Shown: positions 1-9,100 of the stretch, piece after piece
How positions within the stretch are numbered: position 1 is the stretch's first letter
How the letters are laid out: every line of letters begins with the position of its first letter
DNA from: a virus
Length of the DNA stretch: 46,222 nt
Virus record (IMG/VR): IMGVR_UViG_3300005253_000033
Span: 1 to 46,222 of that record
Direction: 5' to 3' (one strand)
Translations under genes and position numbers: made by a program
Notes under the pieces: generated by a model
Seen by the model: only the letters and a program-made list of their open reading frames with translations
Told to the model about the DNA's origin: nothing
Database searches by the model: none

Positions 1-121
1 CCTAAAAGTCAAAGGTACGTTAGACAACTTAAAGACATAAGAGAGGCGAACCAAAGTTATGCAAACCGATACCTATATAAAGTCTAACCACGTGGCGACA
101 ATCATGCCGGACCTCTATAGG
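1..121. repeat. Terminal direct repeat, left copy (circular closure)
   Basis: Bases 1-121 are identical to 46102-46222. The repeat cuts through the end of the kinase gene and the start of the ThyA-like gene, which become continuous when the ends are joined. An odd length of exactly 121 bp, a common assembler k-mer size, suggests overlap from assembling a circular or circularly permuted molecule rather than a biological terminal repeat. Confidence 0.95.
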
Positions 122-997
122 TTACTCTTGAACTCGGGCCAGGTGGCAATACCGAGGGGACGGGTTACCTTAGAGGTCACGGATGTTAAGATTGTCCTTA
201 CGAATATTCAAAATAACATCTTCACCGACCCCCGCCGGGACCTGAACTATAGATTCATGGTGGCGGAGTTCATCTGGATTATGATGGGTCGGATGGGGTT
301 GGAGTTTCTAACCCGATATAACCCTAAGATTCGGGAGTTCTCCGACGACGGTCAAACTCTGAGGGGAGCCTATGGCCCGCGGGTGATGGACCAACTTCCT
401 CACGTGCTGAATACCTTGGCCGAGGATCCCGCCTCCCGGCAGGCCGTCATCAATCTCTGGCAGGACAGTCCCACGCCATCAAAGGATATTCCCTGTACCC
501 TATCCCTTCAGTTCCTCATCAGGGACGGCCAACTTCATTTAATCATAACCATGAGAAGTTCAGATGCCTGGTTGGGAATTCCATACGACATCTATAACTT
601 CTCCATGATTCAGAACTGCGTGGCCGGGGCGCTTCGCAAGAATACCCGTGCCCCTCATACCCAGGAGACATGGGAATTTTTTGAGGACCACCCGACCCTG
701 GGAACCCTAACCCTTAACCTAGGCTCATCACACCTGTACATTAAGGACGCCGGGAAGGTTACCCACCTCCTTGAACAAAGAAATTTTCCAATATCAACGC
801 ATGTCCCTTCCCCCCAGCTCCCGGGACTTCCCCCGGGATATATTTTCAATCCGATTATCGACTCTATCGTTCTACCGATCATCTCTCCTCTTATTAACAA
901 GCCGGAGCACATGGTATGGAAGCTATATGAAAGGGCTCTGTACGCCAAAAATAAAAAGGAATGTCTGGAGGTATTGCATGAAGCGCAAAACGCGTGA
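59..997 (+). CDS. ThyA-family dNMP C5-(hydroxy)methyltransferase
   Basis: A 312-residue thymidylate synthase fold protein. The catalytic Cys146 sits in a PC motif; Arg166, Ser167 and Asp169 (RSSD) and the late HLY motif (His225, Tyr227) match the dUMP-binding residues of E. coli ThyA, and Glu70 matches E58. Two key positions differ. The residue after the nucleophile is Thr rather than His, and the equivalent of Asn177 is Asp177 (in a YDIYNF context). Asn-to-Asp here is the known switch from dUMP to dCMP, as in T4 dCMP hydroxymethylase. The product may therefore be 5-methyl- or 5-hydroxymethyl-dCMP, or hydroxymethyl-dUMP if the switch is not decisive. On the circle it overlaps the upstream kinase gene by 29 bp and the deaminase by 20 bp. 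The start is chosen for length; ATG at 104 is an alternative. Confidence 0.88.
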   Translation: MQTDTYIKSNHVATIMPDLYRLLLNSGQVAIPRGRVTLEVTDVKIVLTNIQNNIFTDPRRDLNYRFMVAEFIWIMMGRMGLEFLTRYNPKIREFSDDGQTLRGAYGPRVMDQLPHVLNTLAEDPASRQAVINLWQDSPTPSKDIPCTLSLQFLIRDGQLHLIITMRSSDAWLGIPYDIYNFSMIQNCVAGALRKNTRAPHTQETWEFFEDHPTLGTLTLNLGSSHLYIKDAGKVTHLLEQRNFPISTHVPSPQLPGLPPGYIFNPIIDSIVLPIISPLINKPEHMVWKLYERALYAKNKKECLEVLHEAQNA

Positions 998-1439
998 CCA
1001 GTATTATCTTGACATGGTAGATGTCGTCGCTACCAATAGCACCTGTCCCCGGCGGGCGGTCGGGGCCATCATCACCGACGTGAATGGAATAATTCTCGGA
1101 GTAGGTTACAACGGGGTACCTCGAAACTATCCTCACTGTATCGACCACCCCTGCCCAGGGGCCGAGGACCCCTCGGGAGATTCCAAACGATGCCACGCGG
1201 TCCACGCCGAGGTGAACGCGGTCCTGCATTGTTTAGATATGCAGAGGGCATACTCCATCTACTGTAGTACGTTCGCCTGTTTTGAATGTATCAAGATGCT
1301 CTTGAATACCCCTGTTTATAGATATATCTTTAAGACCGAGTATCCGGACCGGGAGGGGGTTACCCTGTTGGCCGCGATGAACAAGGAAATAAGATTAGGA
1401 GAATTTACCTACAGCTATGCCTCAAGGACTTTTATTTAA
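978..1439 (+). CDS. dCMP deaminase
   Basis: A 153-residue Zn-dependent cytidine/deoxycytidylate deaminase. The HAE motif (His76, Glu78) and the ACFEC motif (Cys101, Cys104) form the zinc site and proton shuttle. The NGVP segment and the Cys/His-rich loop near residues 54-73 are typical of dCMP deaminases. It would convert dCMP, or a 5-modified dCMP, to the dUMP form. The start at 978 is chosen because GGAGG lies about 8 bases upstream; a longer open frame reaches back to 771 inside the ThyA gene but has no support. It overlaps the ThyA homologue by 20 bp and the polymerase by 23 bp, so translation is probably coupled. Confidence 0.9.
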   Translation: MKRKTRDQYYLDMVDVVATNSTCPRRAVGAIITDVNGIILGVGYNGVPRNYPHCIDHPCPGAEDPSGDSKRCHAVHAEVNAVLHCLDMQRAYSIYCSTFACFECIKMLLNTPVYRYIFKTEYPDREGVTLLAAMNKEIRLGEFTYSYASRTFI

Positions 1440-3177
1440 CGTGGGCGAGAACCGGTCCCAGGGAACCTGGAAACCACCTGAATCTCTTCCGGAGCTGGGA
1501 CGGTACAAACGGATTTATCTGGACTCCGAGACTACGGGTTTAGATTTCTTTGGGTCCGACCGTCCGGTGGGTATCGCCATCGCCCTGGAGGAAACCAAGG
1601 AAAAATACTATCTGCCCTGGGGACACCTGGGCGGAGGAAATCTAGACGAGGGGTTGGTAAAACGATGGGCCAAAACAGAACTTAGAGACAAGCATATCGT
1701 GTCGGCAAACGCAAAATTTGAAAATCATATGCTCCTCAAGTGGGGGATAGACCTAGAGGCTCAAGGTTGTCAGCTCCATGAGATTCAACACCCGGCCGCA
1801 CTCCTGGATGAGAAGCGCCGGAAATATAACATCAATGACCTTGCCCTTCATTATCTAGGTGACCAGAAGGCCGAGCTTCCCCAGGACGTTAGAATTCATG
1901 AGATGTCGGCGGGTGAGGTAGGACCCTACGCCGAACAGGACGCCGACCTGGTGCGACGGTTGGACCAAGCCTTTCGAAAACCCATCAAGGACCAGGGTCT
2001 TCAAGACGTACTTGACCTGGAGGACAGTCTGCTCTTTGCCGTGTGTGAGATGGAGCGAAACGGCGCTCTGATAGACGTTGAAAGATTACAGGCCTGGAAG
2101 GTGGATACCCAACGGCGATATGAAGAAACCGTGATGGAGGTCTACCGCCGAACCGGGTTAAGGGTAAACCCCAATGCCCCGGATGACCTTAAGAAACTAC
2201 TCAAGCATCTAAATATCTCCTTTCGCTATACGGAAAAGGGGTCGGCCTCGTTTACCGCGGAATTTTTAGCCGGATTAAAACACCCGGTCATAGACCTGGT
2301 ACTCTACGCCCGAAAGCTGGCCGATGTTCGGTCGAAGTACATCATTAAGTATCTAAAGTACCTCAACGGAAAGAACATCCTTCGGTATCAGCTCCACCAA
2401 CTCAGAACCAATCAGTACGGAACGGTCACCGGCCGGTTCTCCAGCGCGAATATCAACATTCAACAGGTTCTAAAGCCTAAGAATAATCTAAAGTACCTAC
2501 CGGAGTTTATGATTCGAGAGCTGTTCCTTCCCGAACCGGGAACCATCTTCGTCACCGCGGACGCCAACCAAATTGAGTTTCGGATATTCGTCCACTACTC
2601 CCGGGCCACCCGGCTCATCCAGGCCTACAATGAAAACCCGAATACCGATTTCCACGTGGAGGTGGCGAACTTGTGCGAAATTGAACGCGACCCCGCTAAG
2701 ACGATAAACTTTGGAAAGGTCTATGGAATGGGCCGGGATAAGTTCGCCCGGGAACTAGGTATTACCCGACGGGAGGCGGACCCCATTGTGGACAGGTACG
2801 ACGAGATGTTTCCCGAGGCCCGGCGGCTCCTCAACCAGGCTATGGCGGTGGCCGAACGTCGGGGATACGTGAGGACCCATCTCGGGCGAAGACGACGTTA
2901 TACCCGGGAGGAAAAAACCCACAGTGCCTTGAATGCGGTGATTCAGGGAACCGCCGCGGAGATTATGAAGAAGAAGATTTTAGAGATTTATAGAAACAGA
3001 AAGCTACTCGGCTTCAAGATGCGTTGGACGGTACACGACGAGCTGGACGGGGACCTGGAGAACATCGGTAAGAAACATCTGTTGAAAGAACTACTGAACC
3101 AACAGGCCTATCGGTTCCGGGTACCGATTACCTGGGATGTCAGCACCGGAAAAAACTGGAGGGAATCCTCATCATGA
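1417..3177 (+). CDS. Family A DNA polymerase with 3'-5' exonuclease
   Basis: A 586-residue PolA. The N-terminal proofreading exonuclease has Asp36 and Glu38 (DSETTGLD) and the YxxxD motif at 171-175. The polymerase has motif A at 382-387 (DANQIE), motif B at 424-436 (R-xxx-K428, Phe432, Tyr436) and motif C at 539-542 (VHDE). No 5' nuclease domain is present, as is usual for phage enzymes. The residue equivalent to E. coli position 762 is Phe. It is the replicative polymerase and sits inside the nucleotide-modification operon, as in SPO1-type phages with hydroxymethyluracil DNA. Its start overlaps the deaminase by 23 bp. Confidence 0.96.
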   Translation: MPQGLLFNVGENRSQGTWKPPESLPELGRYKRIYLDSETTGLDFFGSDRPVGIAIALEETKEKYYLPWGHLGGGNLDEGLVKRWAKTELRDKHIVSANAKFENHMLLKWGIDLEAQGCQLHEIQHPAALLDEKRRKYNINDLALHYLGDQKAELPQDVRIHEMSAGEVGPYAEQDADLVRRLDQAFRKPIKDQGLQDVLDLEDSLLFAVCEMERNGALIDVERLQAWKVDTQRRYEETVMEVYRRTGLRVNPNAPDDLKKLLKHLNISFRYTEKGSASFTAEFLAGLKHPVIDLVLYARKLADVRSKYIIKYLKYLNGKNILRYQLHQLRTNQYGTVTGRFSSANINIQQVLKPKNNLKYLPEFMIRELFLPEPGTIFVTADANQIEFRIFVHYSRATRLIQAYNENPNTDFHVEVANLCEIERDPAKTINFGKVYGMGRDKFARELGITRREADPIVDRYDEMFPEARRLLNQAMAVAERRGYVRTHLGRRRRYTREEKTHSALNAVIQGTAAEIMKKKILEIYRNRKLLGFKMRWTVHDELDGDLENIGKKHLLKELLNQQAYRFRVPITWDVSTGKNWRESSS

Positions 3178-3626
3178 ACGAATCGAAAATTACCCAAATT
3201 CTAAAAAAACAGCTTAAGTCGGCGTATCCCGAGGGGTGCGTGCTGAAGCTCTCGGATAGATTTACCGCGGGCATCCCCGACCTTTGCCTGACGGCCGACC
3301 GCCGTACCCTGTGGATAGAGATAAAGTACCTCCGACAAGAGTCGGAGGTTCAGATAGGATTGACCCTGAATCTTAGGATAAATTTCAAGAGTAATCGAAC
3401 CCAGAGGTTATTCTCAAAACCACAACTCGCGATTCTTCGACGCCTGGAACACGCGGGTCATGCCAAGTATCTCATCTTCGCCGGTCAATACTTTGCCCTG
3501 ACGGACCCCTCTACAATAGAACATTATAGCCGAAACCGGTCGGTCCTGTTCCTAAAGACCCAGCCCCGTCTGGCGCTTATCGCCGAGATTAAAAAGCTAA
3601 TGAAGGAGATATGTCGACATGATTGA
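3174..3626 (+). CDS. VRR-NUC type PD-(D/E)XK nuclease
   Basis: A 150-residue protein with the GIPDL motif (Asp36) followed by IEIK (Glu49, Lys51), the catalytic pattern of VRR-NUC nucleases, and a later QLAILRRLEHAG helix typical of the family. The segment between the catalytic core and this helix (residues 55-85) is longer than in minimal VRR-NUC proteins. It overlaps the polymerase stop (ATGA) and the MazG gene by 8 bp. A role in flap or branch processing during replication is likely but inferred. Confidence 0.8.
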   Translation: MNESKITQILKKQLKSAYPEGCVLKLSDRFTAGIPDLCLTADRRTLWIEIKYLRQESEVQIGLTLNLRINFKSNRTQRLFSKPQLAILRRLEHAGHAKYLIFAGQYFALTDPSTIEHYSRNRSVLFLKTQPRLALIAEIKKLMKEICRHD

Positions 3627-3987
3627 TTACCAAGATTTAGTAATGAAATTTATGACCAAACATAAGCAATATCCGACCTTCGTCCCTTCCAACCAAGTAA
3701 AGGTTCTTAGACTTCGGTTGATGATGGAGGAGCTAGGTGAGCTTTCTGTGGCCATTCATGAGGAAAATCTGGTACATATCGCCGATGCCCTGGCAGACCT
3801 TCTCTACGTTGTTTTTGGAACGGCCGCCGCCTATGATATTCCAATGGACGAGATATTTCAGGAGGTTCATCGGTCTAATATGACCAAGGCTGTTTTAGAC
3901 CGGTTCCAGAAGGGCGGAAAGGTAGATAAAAGTGAGAATTTTCAGGAGCCGAACCTCCTCCCTATACTTCAACGCTACGGCGCCTGA
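3619..3987 (+). CDS. MazG-like nucleoside triphosphate pyrophosphohydrolase
   Basis: A 122-residue all-alpha NTP pyrophosphatase. The metal-binding motifs are EExxE (Glu37, Glu38, Glu41) and DxxxD (Asp56, Asp60), followed by the GGKVDKSENF-type tail common in phage members. These enzymes hydrolyse dNTPs to dNMP and pyrophosphate. As the last gene of the modification operon it could remove the unmodified dNTP (dTTP or dCTP) so that the polymerase uses the modified one, as the dTTPase and dCTPase of SPO1 and T4 do. Substrate is inferred from context only. Transcription converges with the late operon about 40 bp downstream; no clear terminator hairpin was found there. Confidence 0.85.
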   Translation: MIDYQDLVMKFMTKHKQYPTFVPSNQVKVLRLRLMMEELGELSVAIHEENLVHIADALADLLYVVFGTAAAYDIPMDEIFQEVHRSNMTKAVLDRFQKGGKVDKSENFQEPNLLPILQRYGA

Positions 3988-4027
3988 AACGCCGCCACCG
4001 GTCAATTAAAAATACCCAGGAGGCCGT

Positions 4028-4549
4028 TTAGGAGGCCGTCCCCCGGCGTTTATCCCGGTCCCGATGACCCCGCCAGACCCCGAACCAGGCCAGGGTAACC
4101 GCCCAGGCCGCCGCAGGAATCACCACCGGCTCCAGGCGAAGGTCGACGGCAACCCCCTGAAGGGCCAGGACCCAGTTGATTATCGTGGTTCCGGCGTAAT
4201 TTAGGAAGAAGGTAGCCGTGAAGGCCCAGAGGTAGGCCGGGGAGGCCCGGGAGACGAACTTGTCGGCTGATTTCAGGGCAATCCTCAGGGTTTCCCCCGC
4301 GGACCGGTGAATCTTAACGGAGGCGTCCGTCGTGTAGGCCGTCTCAATCTGTAGTTCGTGCCTGTCCTTCTGGGCCTCGTAGGCCGTCCGGGCATTCAGG
4401 GCCGCGGTTTTCTGTTCGGGGGTTTCCGCCGCCCTGTCCATGGCGCCGAAGACCTCACCGGCCATCGTGGCCGCCAGGCTTAACCCGGGTATCGGAACCA
4501 CCTCGGCCACCCTTCTTAAACCACCTAAGATCTTTTTCCACTTTCCCAT
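4028..4549 (-). CDS. Holin-like membrane protein (GTA-holin 3TM type)
   Basis: A 173-residue protein with a small amphipathic N-terminus, a charged middle (residues 40-95) and two hydrophobic segments near residues 103-125 and 138-160, ending in a basic tail. This layout resembles the 3TM holins of gene-transfer agents. It is the last gene of the late operon, next to the endolysin. A Shine-Dalgarno sequence (GGGAGG) lies just upstream of the ATG. Expected to permeabilise the inner membrane for release. Confidence 0.6.
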   Translation of the reverse strand: MGKWKKILGGLRRVAEVVPIPGLSLAATMAGEVFGAMDRAAETPEQKTAALNARTAYEAQKDRHELQIETAYTTDASVKIHRSAGETLRIALKSADKFVSRASPAYLWAFTATFFLNYAGTTIINWVLALQGVAVDLRLEPVVIPAAAWAVTLAWFGVWRGHRDRDKRRGTAS

Positions 4550-4566
4550 CGCTACCTCCCATTTAA

Positions 4567-4950
4567 TTATACCTGCATCCGGTCTATCTTCTCATCCATT
4601 TCCCGGCGACCGGTTGAAATTCTACTATGAAGACCGTTTATGTCATTCGAGATTCGTTCCATACACTTATCGAAGTTTTTTCTAAACTCATCCGACTGAC
4701 CGATATGAAGGTCGAGCGCCCGGGTAATTTCATGAAGGTCGGCGGCGAATTTTTGAACGAGGACGTCCCGCTCCCGCAGACCACCGCCGTTCCCATTCAG
4801 CACCTTCCTCATACGAAGTCGTGGGGCCATAAAGTCCCGGTAGACCAGGTAGAGGACAACGGCCAGGGCCATTGCTACCACCGGCCAGATGTGGCCGTCA
4901 TCTGCCTGCTTGATGACCCGCTCCGCTATCTCCACCGCCTGTGGTATCAT
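4567..4950 (-). CDS. Membrane protein with coiled coil, lysis cassette
   Basis: A 127-residue protein. There is one hydrophobic segment at about residues 20-40, then a long charged helical region (residues 55-127) predicted to form a coiled coil. It lies between the endolysin and the holin-like gene, which suggests a lysis role such as an inner-membrane spanin or accessory holin. No lipobox partner for an outer-membrane spanin is seen. Function is inferred from position only. Confidence 0.55.
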   Translation of the reverse strand: MIPQAVEIAERVIKQADDGHIWPVVAMALAVVLYLVYRDFMAPRLRMRKVLNGNGGGLRERDVLVQKFAADLHEITRALDLHIGQSDEFRKNFDKCMERISNDINGLHSRISTGRREMDEKIDRMQV

Positions 4951-4962
4951 TGTAAGGGTCTC

Positions 4963-5472
4963 CTATTCGACCGGAACTCGGATGTAACCCGACCGATTGT
5001 GCGTAGACCCGACGAGCGCCATCCGACGAGGTTCATTCGCCCGACCAAGATGAATCACGTCGTCATAGTTATGCCGGGATTGTCTGCCGTACTCCAGAAT
5101 AATTTGGTCGAAGGGTAGACCGCTCTTAAGCCGATACCAGTCGAATACCTCCGCCAGCGTGACCCTTGCCGTCCAAAAGTCGGCGGCCACCCAGCCCTTC
5201 TTCTTGTTGACCTTGTGCGCACTGGTGGGAGAGCCCCCTACCTTTCGATTGAGCTTCGGGGACCGCTTGCCGCTGTTGATTCGAAAGGAGGAACCAAAGT
5301 GGTCCCGACCCGCCTGAAGCATAACGGCCAGGTCCAGGTAGAGGGGTAGCTCGTCCTTGTAGATAAAGTTGTCAATCCCGAAGGTCTTCGCCGTGTCGGA
5401 CCGAGTAAATTCCCTTACCTGAAAATTCGGCGAAAGTCGGTAGCTACCCGGGACAATAATTCTCTTAACCAT
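4963..5472 (-). CDS. Endolysin, peptidase M15 (D-Ala-D-Ala carboxypeptidase fold)
   Basis: A zinc peptidase of about 169 residues. The motif NSGKRSPKLN is followed by the first ligand His in SAH, an Asp in AADF and the last His in VIHLG, the H-D-H zinc set of the M15 family. It would cleave the peptide stems of peptidoglycan at lysis. A GTG six bases upstream (5478) gives a two-residue-longer version; the ATG at 5472 is preferred because GAGG lies 5 bases before it. The gene overlaps the upstream membrane protein gene by 58 bp, unusually long for this genome. Confidence 0.85.
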   Translation of the reverse strand: MVKRIIVPGSYRLSPNFQVREFTRSDTAKTFGIDNFIYKDELPLYLDLAVMLQAGRDHFGSSFRINSGKRSPKLNRKVGGSPTSAHKVNKKKGWVAADFWTARVTLAEVFDWYRLKSGLPFDQIILEYGRQSRHNYDDVIHLGRANEPRRMALVGSTHNRSGYIRVPVE

Positions 5473-5804
5473 ACCCACCTCTCTCTTAAGAAATCCCTTA
5501 GGTCATACCTCCACCTACCCCAGAACTTTTCACCCAACCAGGCCGAGAGGCTCAGGACGCCAAACCAGACGGCGATGTCGATATAGGACTTCCACCACAT
5601 CGGACCATAGGCCTTGTGCGCGTCATAGGGTTCTCGAGACATGATGAAGGTAAGCAGGATAAAGCTAGAGGCAATCCTAGCCTCGTACTTTCCGACCCCG
5701 GTATATCTTTTAACCAGAACCCAGCCCCAATAGGCCGCCGGTCCCAAGATAAGGCCCCAGCGAAAATGAAGCCACTCGCGTGCCAGTACATGTTCCCAGT
5801 CCAT
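5415..5804 (-). CDS. Small membrane protein, lysis region
   Basis: About 129 residues with three hydrophobic segments (roughly 13-32, 43-57 and 75-90) and a strongly basic, tryptophan-rich C-terminus. The second of two adjacent ATGs is chosen because AGGAGG lies 5 bases before it. It precedes and overlaps the endolysin, so a lysis role (holin or antiholin) is possible. No family recognised. Confidence 0.6.
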   Translation of the reverse strand: MDWEHVLAREWLHFRWGLILGPAAYWGWVLVKRYTGVGKYEARIASSFILLTFIMSREPYDAHKAYGPMWWKSYIDIAVWFGVLSLSAWLGEKFWGRWRYDLRDFLRERWVWLRELLSRVATDFRRIFR

Positions 5805-5813
5805 CATCGCCTC

Positions 5814-6146
5814 CTATGGGTCCGGCGTTCCGCCGACCACACCTGCCGGAAGTTTCCCGTCAGCCAGTAACTTCTGCAGAATCCGCGTGTGCAGGGTAAC
5901 GCTCGAAAAATTCCCGATATTGATAGCCTTTAATTCCGCCCGCGCATCTGCGCCCTCATAGACTATCGTGTAAGTCCACCCGGTAACTGGATCTTCGACC
6001 ATGACGGAAAGAATTTCTTTTCCAGTTGTACGTTTTTCCTTTTGTCGATTCATTGAAAATGCTGCAACCTGAAAGCGATCGATCATCGTCTTGCTGCCAA
6101 TATCGCCGACCTCTTCCGGATTCGTGAGTAGAAGTTCTTCTGCCAT
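5814..6146 (-). CDS. Unknown small tail-region protein
   Basis: A 110-residue soluble protein. The start is the ATG that overlaps the stop of the large tail-tip gene (TGATG, coupled translation), with GGAGG upstream; a longer frame back to 6221 lies wholly inside the tip gene and is not supported. No conserved domain recognised. Its position after the host-specificity protein suggests an accessory or chaperone role for the tail tip. Codon choice here and in the adjacent end of the tip gene looks different from neighbouring late genes. Confidence 0.65.
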   Translation of the reverse strand: MAEELLLTNPEEVGDIGSKTMIDRFQVAAFSMNRQKEKRTTGKEILSVMVEDPVTGWTYTIVYEGADARAELKAINIGNFSSVTLHTRILQKLLADGKLPAGVVGGTPDP

Positions 6147-9100
6147 CAGATAATATCCTCCACTTGTATCGATCGAAAATTGAAGAGTGCGCGCAGCGTT
6201 CCCGATCCTGAAATCCTCCACCAGTAGGCAGCGAAGGTTACGGATAATCCCGCAGTCAACCCCGTAAAGAGGTACACAATGGAGAGGGGCTCTTTTTCGC
6301 CGGCGGCTGTGAATCTGAATGTCCGCTTTCTAGGATCTCCGCCATCAACCCCACCGACCCGCAGTTGTACCGCATTCTCGCTCGACGCGGCGGATGGCGT
6401 CGTAAAGGTACACCCAAACACGACAAGAACTTTGGTTGTTTTCGGTGTCATTGTAATTGTCATTTCCGGAATCACCGCCGGGGTTGAATCCGTTTTATCC
6501 GGACTTGATGTCGTTCCGTCCGCCGTATTCTCGATGCTACGTCCCGCCCGCAAAAGCCACGCCGTATTCGCTGTGTTCCGCTGGTAAAGCTCCTCCGTGT
6601 CTGTGCGGTAGAAGAACATTTCCGCCGTAGGTGAGCCGGGAAATGACGTGCCCTGATTGAGCAGCATTGAGGTAGACCCGTCCGGTACTACATCCAAATC
6701 GACGTCAGCAGAATGTGCGCCGGTCACGTCCGCGCCAGATTCCACCGGCGCATTCTGAGTGAGCAGTGCATCGACATCGCCCGAATGGTCACCAGTCACA
6801 TCGGCTCCAGCCTCTGCCGCCGCAAAGCGCGTGCCCGAATCTGGTACCTGGTCCTGGTCCTTCGGAATAATGTCGATCTGAACGAATTCAACCTCATAAT
6901 CTCCCGTAAATGCCGTCCAGTTGAGCATAGCAAACGTGGCGAATTTTGTTCCTGCCGTGGGTATGTAGGTAAATGTTTCTTCAATCGTAGTTGTGCCAGG
7001 CATCGGGCCATTCGCCGTGGATATATCAACCACTCCCGTCCTGACTGCTACGATTGATTCGCCGGTCGCTAGACCGACGTGAGTTTTACCGGCAGGCAAG
7101 AATGTGTTCAACTCCTGCATTCGCAGAAAAAGGCCATTGGCAGATGTGGCAGACGACCTGTGCCTGATTGTAACTCTATACTTTTGTTTATCGTCAATCG
7201 GAATTGCAGGGAATCCGAATCCCACATTTGCATCCGGCGTCCCCTTAATTCTCATGGCCGTCTCGCTGGAATCAGTAAATTCAAGCTGGTCCCGAACCGT
7301 GATGCTTTCAACACCACGAATACCGGCGGGTTTTCCTGCGGTATCCTTAATGTCAAGATTCCAATTGGGTAAAATCTGTGACTGTAGACGGTCCCCTGTA
7401 TTATCAGCACCCGGCCCGTCAGGCTGTAACGACTCAGCGGTCGAACCGTCCCCGTAGAGAATCCGTTTGGCCTCCACGTGGCTCAATAGTTCCTGGCCAA
7501 TGAACCGGGTAGGCGCACTAACCCAGTTCCCTGACCGCTCTACCTCAAAGATACAGATGTCCGTATCCACCGGGGTAAAGCCAACCCAGGCCAGGTTATC
7601 GTCATACTCCCAAGCCCCGGCGTTGTTTCGAACCACGAGAATGTGCGAGTCCCGGAGGGCGGCCAGAGAACGAACGGAGTTTACCAGGTCCTTCGAGAAT
7701 ATCACGAACACGGTTCCGGTATAAGAGTCCTGGGCGGCCTGTCCCATCTGGGTTCGAAGTGAGGTGGTGATGACCGTACCGTCCGGAAGCTTGATGATAT
7801 AGGCCTTGTCCCCGATTACCTTATCAAATTCAATCTCACCCACGTTCGCCCCACCATCCAACTGGTCGGGCTTGTAGACACCCCTTAGGGAAAAGCCCGC
7901 CGACCCATCCGTCTCGTCCCCCGGAAACAGCAGGATACCCGGAAATACCGGGGTATCGGGGGCGGTCACCGTTCCCTCGTCGGTGGTTGACCAGTCATAG
8001 ACGGTTGACTCTATCTCCCGCATCTGAGTATTTACCCCGTAGAGCGGACTTCCGTCGGGGGCCGCCTCCACTACGAGGGCCAGTTGGGTCACCTCAAAGT
8101 TCTTATTTGTAAATCCCCAGTTGGAAAAGCTAATCTGTGCCACGTTACCAACCAGGAGCGTATACGCGGAGAGGTTCCAGGGCGCGGTGAAGGTCTTCTG
8201 CTGACGGGCCTTCTTCAAGAATATCTTTGAGAGCCGTTGGGCCATGGTAACGGAGACGGTAAAGGGATAGTTCACCTCCCGCCAGATTCTCTTCCCCCCA
8301 TCCTCCGTGGTGGCCGCCGCGTCGATTACCGGCGGAAAGTCGGTTGGTTGCCAGAAATTCGATTCCGAGACGAACAGCCCCTTGATACCGTTAAAGATGG
8401 ACCGGCGCCCCACCATGGTTTGAAGCCGAACCGGGCCGCGGAGGTCATTCTCATCCAACCCGATGGTCGGGCCTACCCAGGCTCCCGCGACCACCTGCCA
8501 CTGGTCGCCTATCCGGGTTACTGTTCCGGCCATAGCCGCCGCCATATTCTTCAGAACTATCTGGGGGTCATCCGTGGTTAAAAATCGGCCGTGAATTTCA
8601 TACCGATTTTCAGAGCCACTGGGTAGTACAGAGACCGCCTCGTCACAGATATTGGCCGCGATGTTTACCATGGCATCCGGAATAAAGGAGGTAGCGACCC
8701 CTCGGCCGTAGTCGGGGTTGGTTAAAAAATCTCGAATGATGAGGGCTGGGTTGGCGCTCCACTCCGTCACGCTGGTTCGGGTATCAAAGAGCTTCTTACC
8801 CCGTATGTCGAAGGTTATCTTCGGCGGCCCGGCGGGAAACTTATTATGGTCCCACTTCAAACGTACGTAGGCGTTCGCCCTTCCCCGCTGTCGATGGTCC
8901 GCGGTATACTTCCCGGCCGAGTCGGTGACCAAGTTGGTATAGGCGGTCTGAGCGTCAGTTCCGAGCTTAAATTCCGCGTGGACGAATCCGGCAAAGTCCC
9001 CGGTCGCGTCTCCCCCACCATCCAGGGGAATCAGGACCCCATCAAAATACATATTTTCTATCGCATCAACCTCATGTCCGACCAGCGTCCAGATGGTATG

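Noticed and set aside
1-121. True terminal redundancy as in T7-like phages
   Set aside because: The length equals a common assembler k-mer and the repeat lies inside two genes; a circular assembly explains it better.
771-977. Longer N-terminus for the dCMP deaminase
   Set aside because: The extra 69 codons overlap the ThyA gene and do not resemble deaminases; GGAGG marks the start at 978.
3988-4027. Bidirectional terminator between the converging operons
   Set aside because: No stable stem with a T-run was found in this 40-bp gap.
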